Source: Thermoanaerobaculia bacterium (GTDB lineage Bacteria > Acidobacteriota > Thermoanaerobaculia > Multivoradales > JAIOJS01). Taken from it: a stretch of DNA of 64,000 bases. The notes below the pieces were generated by a model. It ran no database searches and was not told where the DNA came from. It worked only from the letters and a program-made list of their open reading frames with translations. Shown here one piece after another: positions 16,450 through 24,135 of this stretch (positions are counted from its first letter, which is position 1; every line of letters begins with the position of its first letter). The stretch lies in contig JAUIDB010000015.1 in the NCBI GenBank assembly GCA_030429235.1, forward strand, positions 1-64,000. The letters are read 5' to 3'. The position numbers and the translations under genes are program-made.

Positions 16450-17213
16450 TCGGCCGTGTCGGCCAGGAGGGTCTCGACCAGGAGTTTTCCCAGAATCCCG
16501 AGGGTGGTCCGTCCCTCTTCGGCCGTCGCCTCGGCCGGCGCCCCCACGTAGGCCAGGTCTCCGCCGAGCTCCTCGAAGGAGGTCGCCCCGCTGCGAATCG
16601 CCTCGGAGAGTGACACCGGTACTTCCGGTAGCTCCCGGCGCACGGCGTCTCGAACCAACTCGGGCCGCAGGGCCATCACCATGGAACCTTCGTAGCAGCC
16701 GGCGTGGCACGCCCCGCTCTGGAACTCTGGAGTCAGCCGACGGGCGTGCCGACGCCGCGTGACGTCGGGGAAGAGCACCGTCCCCGCCCCGACCTCGGCG
16801 GCGTGGGTCTCGAGTTGTTCGATCGCGGCGTAGATCGATCCGAGGTGGCTGGGGTCGAAGTGGGCATTGGCCAAGACCACGCGGCTGAATCCCTGTTTCC
16901 AGAGCGACGACACCACATCTACCACCAGGGCAGTCACGGTCTCCGGTCGCACGGAGATCGTGCCCGCGAAGCCGGCGGCAAAGGGTGCTGCGCTGTAGGT
17001 GATCGGCGGCAAGATCAGCACGGTCCAGCCCCGGTTCGAAAGCTCGCGGGCGGCGGACTCCGCCATCCCGTTGGCGAGCAGGACGTCGGTACTCAGAGGC
17101 AGATGGGGACCGTGCGCCTCGACCGCTCCCAGCGGCAGGATGGCGACGGTTCGCGGTCCAGGCAGCTCCGCGATCTCGGGCCACGGGTGGTCTTCGAAAC
17201 GGCAGATGGGCAC
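16443..17213 (-). CDS. Creatininase family amidohydrolase
   Basis: A 256-residue metal-dependent hydrolase of the creatininase/MftE fold. ILPLGAVEAHGPHLPLSTD carries the metal-binding Glu, His and Asp; VVLANAHFDPSHL replaces the usual NGHGGN; and ACHAGCYEGSMVMAL holds the His-Ala-Gly-x-x-Glu-Ser motif. Family members hydrolyse cyclic or peptide-like amides (creatinine, F420 precursors, mycofactocin leader). No mycofactocin or creatine genes are near, so the substrate is unknown. The changed NGHGGN motif sets it apart from classical creatininases. Confidence 0.82.
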   Translation of the reverse strand: MPICRFEDHPWPEIAELPGPRTVAILPLGAVEAHGPHLPLSTDVLLANGMAESAARELSNRGWTVLILPPITYSAAPFAAGFAGTISVRPETVTALVVDVVSSLWKQGFSRVVLANAHFDPSHLGSIYAAIEQLETHAAEVGAGTVLFPDVTRRRHARRLTPEFQSGACHAGCYEGSMVMALRPELVRDAVRRELPEVPVSLSEAIRSGATSFEELGGDLAYVGAPAEATAEEGRTTLGILGKLLVETLLADTADY

Positions 17214-17312
17214 CTGCGGACCCTATCAGAGAGCGACGGACGACTGGCCCGACACGACCGGGCGGAGGACCCGTCGATCCTCCGCCCGCCCCGGCGGTTC
17301 AGTGCTTTGCGA

Positions 17313-17825
17313 TCAGCCTTCTGGATGGGGGGTGCGACCCCGGCGGCCTTCGCGCCGTTCCTTTCGCTCGTGACGCCGGCTCTGGTGCATCTCCTCGAGC
17401 AGGGCCAACTTTTCGAGCTGCTCCGGCGTCAGGAGGGTCTTGACCTCTTCCCAACTCGCTTCGCGGGCGGAGCGGATCTCCTCGCGCAGTGCCTTGCCCT
17501 CGAGCATCAGGCTCCCCAGCTGCTCGGCATCGGGTGCGTCCTGCTCGGTGAGGGTCTTGATCTCCTCACGGATCATCCGACCCTCTTCGTGCAGGGGTTC
17601 GATCATCTCGCGGTGGGTTTCGAGGAGGGCCTTGATCTCCTCGCGCTGCGCTTCGGTCAGATCCAGCGTTCCCAAGGCCTGCATGGGACCGCGTGCATGG
17701 TGGCCGCGCTCGGCCCTCGGGCCGCGCGGACCGCGGTGCCCCTCCTCAGCAGGAAGAGCACCGGTAGTAGCCAGCAGTGCGGCCGAGGCCGCCAGGAAGG
17801 TCAGGGTCAGGTTGCGTCGTTTCAT
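17313..17825 (-). CDS. Spy/CpxP-like periplasmic protein with LTxxQ motifs
   Basis: A 170-residue exported protein: signal peptide MKRRNLTLTFLAASAALLATTGALPA, a His/Arg/Gly-rich stretch (about 30-45), then long amphipathic helices with two LTxxQ motifs (LTEAQREEIKALL and LTPEQLEKLALL) and a very basic tail. This matches the Spy/CpxP/ZraP group: periplasmic chaperone-like or metal-responsive proteins. The His-rich segment might bind metal (inference). The gene stands alone. Confidence 0.75.
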   Translation of the reverse strand: MKRRNLTLTFLAASAALLATTGALPAEEGHRGPRGPRAERGHHARGPMQALGTLDLTEAQREEIKALLETHREMIEPLHEEGRMIREEIKTLTEQDAPDAEQLGSLMLEGKALREEIRSAREASWEEVKTLLTPEQLEKLALLEEMHQSRRHERKERREGRRGRTPHPEG

Positions 17826-17912
17826 CGAGGTCTCCTTGGTTGGTATCTGGCGGCCCTTCCAGGCCGCCGTCTACCTATGGAACCCTCGACCCTACGATTT
17901 CCTACGCCGGCG

Positions 17913-20027
17913 TCAGGGATTGCCCCAAGCGGTGGTGTCTCCCGATTCGAAGCCGTCGGCAAAGAGCTCCCCGTTGAAGTCTTCGCAGACCATCTCGCCA
18001 CCGAGAACGGTCACGTCGTCCACCGCCCACCACCAGTCGTAGTTGACATCGTAGTAGTGGAAACGGACCTGCAGATCGTTGGCCGCGTACGCGTCCACCG
18101 GCAGCGTCACGGTGCCACTGGCATCGGTCCCGGAGTAGTTGGCCACGTTCGTCCAGACCCCTCCTGTGGCCGAGGAGCGGACGTCGACGTCGGCCTGCTC
18201 GTTTCCACCACCATTGAAGTAGCGGAAGTTGTGGGCGAACCGCAGCTCCAGGGTTTCGAAGGGGGCCGACGCATCGACGACCGGCGAGATCAGCTCCTCG
18301 TCCATCAGCAGGCCGGTACCGTGCTCGTCCGAATCGGCGATGGCGTACGGCGCGGCCAGGAGGTTCCGAGCCCCCGGATCCGCGGTGGTCCAGGTCTGCG
18401 CCGGCCCGGTACCGGTGCCGTTGTCGACCACGGTCCAGCTCGCCAGACCACCCGCGAAGTCCTCGGACCACACCGTGGTGTAGATCGTGCCACCGACCGA
18501 TCCCTCGAGGTAGTTGGTCCCGTCGGCGAACGGTCCTGCGCTGCTGGTGGTGGACAGGTTGACTAGATCGAGAATCACCGTGCCGCCGCAGCTCGAGGGC
18601 CCGACGATGAACTGGACCGGGGCGGAAGCCGCCGCCGATTGGCCGGCGGCGATCGTACCGAACTCCACCATACCGTCGATCACCGTCACCGCCGCCGAGG
18701 AGCCGTTGGCCTGGACCTCGGCTTCGACCATCAAAGCCTCTCCCGCGCAGGCGGTGTTGCGGACCATGGGGGTGAACTCCCAGGTCTCGTTCGGTTCCAT
18801 GATGCCGTTGCCGTTGCCGAGGACTTCGACCGCCGGGGCCGCAGCGGCCACCTGCAGATCCAAGTCATTGGTGCAGAGGTAGTCCTGGATGTGGGGATAG
18901 ATGTCGCTCATCAGCATCCCCCGGTTGCCGGTACCCGGCGTCGCGCAACCACCGCAATGGTGGAGCCCCACCAGTTTGTCGTCGCTTTCGCGGTAGATGG
19001 GCGAACCCGAGCTTCCGCCCTCGGTGTCGAGCGTGTCGTAGTAGCGCAGGGTGGTGCCGTCGACGTCGACATTGGCCCCGCTGCCGTGGGCGATCTCGTG
19101 TGGGCGGCCGTCCGGATGCTGCACGATGTAGATCGCCTCTCCATCGGTCAGCGGAGTGGGATCGGGGTTGACGTAGCCAAACTGCGAAGTGGGGTCGCCG
19201 ATGACGCTCGACAGGGCAAAGTCCAGATTGTCGAGGTTCGGATCGCAGAAACCGTTGTAGGGCGAGATCGCTACGATCTGGTCACAGCGGAAACCGACCC
19301 AATCCGGAGTCGTCGGCGAACCGTCGTTGCAGCCGGTGCGGTAGTACTTGAACACGAACTCGGCGTTGTCACACTGGCTCTGGTTCTCGATGCAGTGTTG
19401 GTTGGTGAGGAGGTAGTTGTTGGGCGAGACGTTGGATCCGGAGCACCAGAGCGAAGGACCGGTACCACCCGCCGTCATTACACCGACCGAGGCGTAGACG
19501 TTGGCCCACTTGGCGGCGTCTCCCTGGTAGCAGAACACGTCCTCGAAGTCGGCCGGAGCGCAGATGCTCTCGGGCTGGTTCCACGGATCCGGCGTCTCCA
19601 GCATGGCGGGATCGCCGACGATCAGCCGGTCGACGTGAAACGGCGGCTGCGCATAGTCGTGTCGGGTGACCAGATCCAGGATCAGCGACTCGCCGAAGGC
19701 GGAGAGGCTCCAGAAGTTGCCCAAACCCTTCGGCCCTTGCCCGGTCAGGGTCTCGACCAAACGCCCGCTGCCCGAGAAGATCCGCAGTTCGTCGCCGGGA
19801 TGGAGGTTGAAGTCGCTGAAGTGCACCTTGAGAAACGCCGCCTCGCGCTCGTGGAGCGTATGGCTCCAACCGACCTGACCGTCGGCTCGGGCGACGGGGA
19901 CGGGAGTGATCGAGATCTCCTCCGGATGACCGACGATCTGTAGCTCTGGAGGCGGGAACGTCTCCTTCTCCGCCAGCGTGGGGAGCGAGATCAGGGCGAG
20001 GGCACAAAGGGTGGCAAGGTACTTCAA
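17913..20027 (-). CDS. Secreted trypsin-like serine protease, lysyl-endopeptidase type
   Basis: A 704-residue exported protease. Signal peptide MKYLATLCALALISLPTLA; N-terminal pro-region (about 20-165); trypsin-fold domain with catalytic His211 (LLTNQHC), Asp269 (NLDFALS) and Ser340 (GGSSGSP), resembling Achromobacter protease I-type enzymes; then Ig-like/adhesion modules and a MAM/jelly-roll-like segment (WSEDFAGGLASWTVVDNG). It ends in LFADGFESGDTTAWGNP. This DGFESGD-type tail resembles short C-terminal tails I associate with secreted proteins of several Gram-negative groups and may be a sorting or anchoring signal (inference). Many Cys pairs suggest disulphides. Confidence 0.88.
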   Translation of the reverse strand: MKYLATLCALALISLPTLAEKETFPPPELQIVGHPEEISITPVPVARADGQVGWSHTLHEREAAFLKVHFSDFNLHPGDELRIFSGSGRLVETLTGQGPKGLGNFWSLSAFGESLILDLVTRHDYAQPPFHVDRLIVGDPAMLETPDPWNQPESICAPADFEDVFCYQGDAAKWANVYASVGVMTAGGTGPSLWCSGSNVSPNNYLLTNQHCIENQSQCDNAEFVFKYYRTGCNDGSPTTPDWVGFRCDQIVAISPYNGFCDPNLDNLDFALSSVIGDPTSQFGYVNPDPTPLTDGEAIYIVQHPDGRPHEIAHGSGANVDVDGTTLRYYDTLDTEGGSSGSPIYRESDDKLVGLHHCGGCATPGTGNRGMLMSDIYPHIQDYLCTNDLDLQVAAAAPAVEVLGNGNGIMEPNETWEFTPMVRNTACAGEALMVEAEVQANGSSAAVTVIDGMVEFGTIAAGQSAAASAPVQFIVGPSSCGGTVILDLVNLSTTSSAGPFADGTNYLEGSVGGTIYTTVWSEDFAGGLASWTVVDNGTGTGPAQTWTTADPGARNLLAAPYAIADSDEHGTGLLMDEELISPVVDASAPFETLELRFAHNFRYFNGGGNEQADVDVRSSATGGVWTNVANYSGTDASGTVTLPVDAYAANDLQVRFHYYDVNYDWWWAVDDVTVLGGEMVCEDFNGELFADGFESGDTTAWGNP

Positions 20028-20160
20028 AGGTCGACTCCTCTCCTCGAGATTCTTCCTGTGGCTCGATGGTGGTCGCCACAGTCTTGGTGCCGGAACTGCG
20101 CGACCCTATCAAATTGGGAACCGCTTGACACCAACCCGGCCCCTCCGTAGGGTCGCGAAC

Positions 20161-20940
20161 GTGGACCTCGATGGAAAAACCGCCCTGATCACCGGCGGGG
20201 GCCGTGGCATCGGAGCCGCCGTCGCCCACCGCCTGGCCGCCGCCGGAGCGGCGGTCGTAGTCTCCGCGAGGTCCGAGGATCAAATCGAGGCGGTGGCCGC
20301 CGAGATCCGGGCCGACGGTGGGCACGCCACCGCGGTACCCTGCGACGTTACGGATGCCGGCGCGGTGCGATCACTCCACCGCGCGGCGCAGGAGTGGAGT
20401 CGCACTCCGGTGGCGATTCTGGTCAACAACGCGGGGATCGCCGACTCGCGACCACTGGCCAGGGTGGACGTCGACGCCTGGGATCGCCTCTTCGCGGTCA
20501 ACGTCCGTGGCGTCATGCTCTGCACCCAGGCGTTCCTGCCCGAGATGGTGGCAACCGGCTGGGGACGGGTCGTCAACGTCGCCTCGATCGCCGGCAAGAT
20601 GGGAGCCCCGTACATCACCGCCTACAGCGCGAGCAAACACGCGGTCATCGGCTTCACCCGCAGTGCCGCCGCGGAGGTGGCGGAGTCGGGCGTGACGGTC
20701 AACGCGGTCTGTCCCGGTTTCGTCGACACCGAGATGACCGAGACGTCGATCGAGAGAATCCAGCGGAAGACGGGGCTGTCCCGGGAGGATGCACTGCGCC
20801 ACCTGGAGGATGCCAGCCCCCAGAAGCGGCTGTATCGCCCTGATGAGGTGGCCTACGCGGTGGTGGCGCTCTGCCACGAGCTCGCCGGAGGCATCACCGG
20901 CCAGTCGATCGTCATCGACGGTGGAAGGGTTCAGGCATGA
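20161..20940 (+). CDS. SDR family NAD(P)-dependent dehydrogenase (hydroxyacyl-CoA type)
   Basis: A 259-residue classical short-chain dehydrogenase. Cofactor motif TGGGRGIGAAVA, NNAG, and active site SIAGKMG with AYSASKHAV (YxxxK). It opens the plus-strand aromatic-CoA set and overlaps the next gene (Rid family) by ATGA at 20937-20940. In a hybrid aerobic aminobenzoate route it would suit oxidation of a ring hydroxyl or a 3-hydroxyacyl-CoA intermediate; the exact substrate is inferred from context. The GTG start at 20161 fits the SDR N-terminus (VDLDGKTALITGG); an ATG further upstream adds unrelated residues. Confidence 0.85.
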   Translation: MDLDGKTALITGGGRGIGAAVAHRLAAAGAAVVVSARSEDQIEAVAAEIRADGGHATAVPCDVTDAGAVRSLHRAAQEWSRTPVAILVNNAGIADSRPLARVDVDAWDRLFAVNVRGVMLCTQAFLPEMVATGWGRVVNVASIAGKMGAPYITAYSASKHAVIGFTRSAAAEVAESGVTVNAVCPGFVDTEMTETSIERIQRKTGLSREDALRHLEDASPQKRLYRPDEVAYAVVALCHELAGGITGQSIVIDGGRVQA

Positions 20941-21353
20941 GCGACGAGCCGCGGCCCGAGACGGTCGAACCGGCGGGCTGGAAGACTCCGCGCGGCTACT
21001 CCAACGGGATCCTGGTACCGGCGGGAGCCCAACTCCTCTTCGTCGCCGGGCAGATCGGTTGGGACGCCGAGCAACGACTCGTCAGCGGAGATCTCGTCGG
21101 ACAGTTCGAACAGGCGCTCGCCAACGTCATTCAGGTCGTCCACGCCGCCGGAGGTTGGCCAGATCAGATCGCTCGCCTCACGATCTACGTCGTCGACCGG
21201 CAGGCCTACCTGCAGTCGACCCGGGCTCTCGGCGAGGTCTACCGGCGCCTGATGGGCAACCACTACCCGGCGATGAGCCTGGTCGAGGTCAGCGCGCTCC
21301 TGGAGGAGGGAGCGCTGGTCGAGATCGAGGCCACGGCCGCTATCCCGAGTTAG
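20937..21353 (+). CDS. Rid (YjgF/YER057c/UK114) family protein
   Basis: A 138-residue Rid-fold protein: GILVPAGAQLLFVAGQIGWD, GQFEQALANVIQVVHAAGG, LTIYVVDRQAYLQ, HYPAMSLVEVSALLEEGALVEIEATA. Archetypal RidA enzymes hydrolyse enamines and imines to ketones plus ammonia using an Arg within a PARS-type motif. Here that position reads PAMS, so the key Arg is missing, as in several other Rid subgroups. In this operon a plausible job is deamination of the amino-substituted, dearomatised CoA intermediate, but the missing Arg makes catalysis uncertain. It overlaps the SDR stop (ATGA) and ends eight bases before the crotonase start. Confidence 0.85.
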   Translation: MSDEPRPETVEPAGWKTPRGYSNGILVPAGAQLLFVAGQIGWDAEQRLVSGDLVGQFEQALANVIQVVHAAGGWPDQIARLTIYVVDRQAYLQSTRALGEVYRRLMGNHYPAMSLVEVSALLEEGALVEIEATAAIPS

Positions 21354-21361
21354 GAACCGAC

Positions 21362-22162
21362 ATGCCCCTCGCTCCCCGCTCGTTCCGCTACCACCTGGCC
21401 CCCGATACCGGCGTCGCCACCATCACCCTCGATCGCCCCGATCGACTCAACGCTTTGACCTTCGAGGTCTATCGCGAACTGCGGGAGACGTTCCAGGCCC
21501 TCGACACCGAGCCGGGGGTCCGGTCTATTCTCCTCATGGGCGCGGGACCCGCCTTCTGCTCGGGTGGCGACGTCGAGGACATCATCGGCGCCCTCTTCGA
21601 GCACGACTACCAGGGGCTGCTGGAATTCACCCGCACCACGGGCGACCTGATCTTGGCGATCATCGAGTGCCGCCGACCCGTGGTCGGCGCGCTGAACGGC
21701 ACGGTCGCCGGCGCCGGAGCCGTGATCGCGGCGGCCTGCGACGTCCGCATCGCCTCCGAGAACGCAAAGATCGCCTACCTGTTCACCAAGGTGGGGCTAT
21801 CGGGAGCCGACATGGGGGCGTCGTGGCTGCTACCCCGCATCGTCGGATTCGGCCGAGCCATGGAGATCCTCATGACAGGGGATTTCCTCAGCCCCGAGGA
21901 GGCGTTTCGTATCGGCCTCTACAATCGGGTCGTGCCGCCGGCCGAGCACCTGGCCGAGGCCCAACGCTGGGCCGAGAAGCTAGCCCGTGGTCCGTCCTTT
22001 GCGCTCGAGGTGACGAAGAAGATGCTGTACCGGGAGGCGGCCCAGGACCTCCGCAGCGCGATGGCGGGCGAGGTCGAGATTCAGGCCGCTTGTATGCAGG
22101 ACCCGAACTTCCGGGAGGCCTACGAGGCCTTCGTCGAGAAGCGGCGCCCCGAGTTCACCTGA
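21362..22162 (+). CDS. Enoyl-CoA hydratase/isomerase (crotonase) family protein
   Basis: A 266-residue crotonase-fold enzyme: ITLDRPDRLNALT, oxyanion-hole segments FCSGGDVED and LNGTVAGAGAVIAAACD, and FTKVGLSGADMGASWLLPRIVG. The position of one catalytic Glu of true hydratases is not conserved, and an Asp (GADMG) is placed as in PaaG-type isomerases. It may therefore isomerise, hydrate or hydrolytically open the ring CoA ester instead of acting as a plain enoyl-CoA hydratase. It lies between the Rid gene and the acyl-CoA dehydrogenase in one tight plus-strand run. Confidence 0.88.
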   Translation: MPLAPRSFRYHLAPDTGVATITLDRPDRLNALTFEVYRELRETFQALDTEPGVRSILLMGAGPAFCSGGDVEDIIGALFEHDYQGLLEFTRTTGDLILAIIECRRPVVGALNGTVAGAGAVIAAACDVRIASENAKIAYLFTKVGLSGADMGASWLLPRIVGFGRAMEILMTGDFLSPEEAFRIGLYNRVVPPAEHLAEAQRWAEKLARGPSFALEVTKKMLYREAAQDLRSAMAGEVEIQAACMQDPNFREAYEAFVEKRRPEFT

Positions 22163-22173
22163 GGCCGCCGACC

Positions 22174-23331
22174 GTGCCCGATCCCGCGACCATCCGAGCC
22201 TTCCTCGACGACCACCACCTCACCCTCCTGGAGTCCCTGGAACGGTTCGCTCGCAAGGAACTGGCAACTCGACCTCTGCCGCACTCCGATCCCGAAGCCC
22301 GACAGGATGCCACCGAACTACTGCGGGCCATGGGGCGAGCGGAGCTCATCCGCTACGTCGTCCCCGAGGCCTGGGGAGGTCACCCGGATGCGCCGGACTT
22401 CCGCGCCGCGTGCCTGATCCGCGAGACTCTCGCCGCCTGGTCTCCCCTGGCCGACGCCGTGTTCGCCCTGCAGGCTCTCGGCTCACAGCCGCTCGTCCGG
22501 GCCGGGTCCCAAACACAACGTGAGGCCTGGCTGCCGCGCGTCGCTCGGGGCGAGGCGATGGCCGCCTTCGCCATGACCGAAAGGGAAGCGGGGAGCGACG
22601 TACAAGGGATGCAGACCCGAGCCGAGCGTACGGCCGACGGCTACCGGCTCCACGGTAACAAGACGCTGATCTCCAACGCTGGTCTGGCCGACTACTACTG
22701 CGTGTTCGCCCTCACGGATCCGGCCGCCACTCGGCGGAGGATCTCCTGTTTCTTGGTTCCCGCCGAGACCGAGGGGCTCCGCTTCGTGCGTCCCCAGGTG
22801 ATGAGCGCTCCGCACCCGTTGGGAGAGATCGCCTTCGACGACTGTCAACTGCCGCTGGACGCCTGCCTCGGCGAGCCGGGGACCGGGCTGGCCACCGGAC
22901 TGGCCACGCTGGATCGACTGCGACCAACCGTGGCCGCGGCCGCCTGCGGCATGGCCCAACGTGCCCTGGACCTGGCTCTGGAGCACGCCCGGCAGCGGCG
23001 CCAGTTCGGTGCTCCCCTGATCGAGCTACCGATCATCCAGGATCAACTCGCCCGCATGGCGATCGATCTCGCGACCTCTCGCCTCTTGACCTACCGAGCG
23101 GCCTGGGAGGCCGACCGCGGACAGCAACGCATCACGCACGAGGCGGCACTCGCCAAGGCCCACGCCACCGAGGCCGCGCAGCGCGTCGTCGACCGGGCCA
23201 TTCAGATCACAGGGGGGCGAGCGGTCCTCGCCGACCACCCACTCGACCACCTCTACCGCTCGGTGCGAGCGCTGCGAATCTACGAGGGCTCGACCGAGGT
23301 CCAGCACCTGGTCATCGCCCGCGGCCTCTAG
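22174..23331 (+). CDS. Acyl-CoA dehydrogenase family protein
   Basis: A 385-residue flavin-dependent acyl-CoA dehydrogenase: MAAFAMTEREAGSDVQGM, HGNKTLISNAGLADYY, QRRQFGAPLIELPIIQDQLA, AIQITGGRAVLADHPLDHLYRSVRALRIYEGSTEVQHLVIARGL. The Glu in YEGSTEV is the usual catalytic base. It uses GTG, 11 bases after the crotonase stop. In this cluster it would oxidise a saturated or cyclic CoA intermediate. It converges with the GH25 gene eight bases downstream. Confidence 0.9.
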   Translation: MPDPATIRAFLDDHHLTLLESLERFARKELATRPLPHSDPEARQDATELLRAMGRAELIRYVVPEAWGGHPDAPDFRAACLIRETLAAWSPLADAVFALQALGSQPLVRAGSQTQREAWLPRVARGEAMAAFAMTEREAGSDVQGMQTRAERTADGYRLHGNKTLISNAGLADYYCVFALTDPAATRRRISCFLVPAETEGLRFVRPQVMSAPHPLGEIAFDDCQLPLDACLGEPGTGLATGLATLDRLRPTVAAAACGMAQRALDLALEHARQRRQFGAPLIELPIIQDQLARMAIDLATSRLLTYRAAWEADRGQQRITHEAALAKAHATEAAQRVVDRAIQITGGRAVLADHPLDHLYRSVRALRIYEGSTEVQHLVIARGL

Positions 23332-23339
23332 GTCGGGGG

Positions 23340-24071
23340 TCAGTACTCGGACCCAGCGGGCTCGCTGCGATCGAGATCCGGGATCTGCAGGCTGGTCAGG
23401 CTCGAAAGCGTGGGCCCCAACCGACTGACGTCCGCCCCCTTCTCCACCCCTTCGACGGGGTGGTTCTCGGCCCACTGCCAGAGCACCCAGCTCGACCAGC
23501 CCTCGGGAAGGGTCGGCGTCTCGACGTCATACTCCGCGAGCCACAGCGGATAGTTGGCGAAGTGGTCGCCGAGTTCGGCGTTGGCGAAGTTCACCGAGGT
23601 GTAGAGCACGGGCCGTACGCCGATTTCGTTCTCGACCGCCTGCAGGAACTTCAACAGGCGCTCGACCAGCCCCGGTTGCGTGCCGTGGCCCAGTACTTCG
23701 ATATCCACCACCGGAATCAAGTCACCCGCCTCGAAGTGCACGGTATTCAGAAAGAAGCTGGCCTGGGTCAACGGATCGTCTTCGGTGACGTAGAAGTGGT
23801 AGGCGCCCCGGTGGAGGCCCGCCTCCTTCATCCCCCGCCAGTGGTCCTCGAAGCGCGGATCGAGCAAGTCGACCCCCTCGGTCGCCTTGGCGTAGGCGAA
23901 GCGGTGGCCAGCGGCCTTGACCAACGACCAATCCACCGCTCCGCTGTGGTGTGACACGTCGATTCCGGTGGCCGCGGGTTCGCTCGCGCCGACCGCCGAG
24001 ACCGAAAGCAGAACCCACCATGCCAGGGAGTGCCCGTTCCGTAACCAACCTCTCGGATTCCAGCTGCGCAT
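23340..24071 (-). CDS. GH25-family lysozyme-like hydrolase
   Basis: A 243-residue exported GH25 muramidase-type protein: signal peptide region LAWWVLLSVSAVGASEPA, then TGIDVSHHSGAVDW, FAYAKATEGVDLLDPRF, GAYHFY, VVDIEV (catalytic acidic pair) and PVLYTS. The ATG at 24071 has GGAAGGAG upstream; longer frames add no signal peptide. The family cleaves the beta-1,4 bond of peptidoglycan. It lies antisense between two members of the aromatic-CoA gene set, which is an odd position with no obvious functional link. Confidence 0.88.
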   Translation of the reverse strand: MRSWNPRGWLRNGHSLAWWVLLSVSAVGASEPAATGIDVSHHSGAVDWSLVKAAGHRFAYAKATEGVDLLDPRFEDHWRGMKEAGLHRGAYHFYVTEDDPLTQASFFLNTVHFEAGDLIPVVDIEVLGHGTQPGLVERLLKFLQAVENEIGVRPVLYTSVNFANAELGDHFANYPLWLAEYDVETPTLPEGWSSWVLWQWAENHPVEGVEKGADVSRLGPTLSSLTSLQIPDLDRSEPAGSEY

Positions 24072-24135
24072 CCCACGCTCCTTCCGCTCGTTTCGTGTCC
24101 TCGACGCCCCGCTAGGGACTGACATAATCGCCGCC

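Noticed and set aside
16443-17213. Mycofactocin MftE
   Set aside because: No mftA, mftC or other mycofactocin genes nearby and motif differs.
18639-19943. 434-residue plus-strand ORF opposite the secreted protease
   Set aside because: Antisense shadow; the minus strand has signal peptide, triad and known domains.
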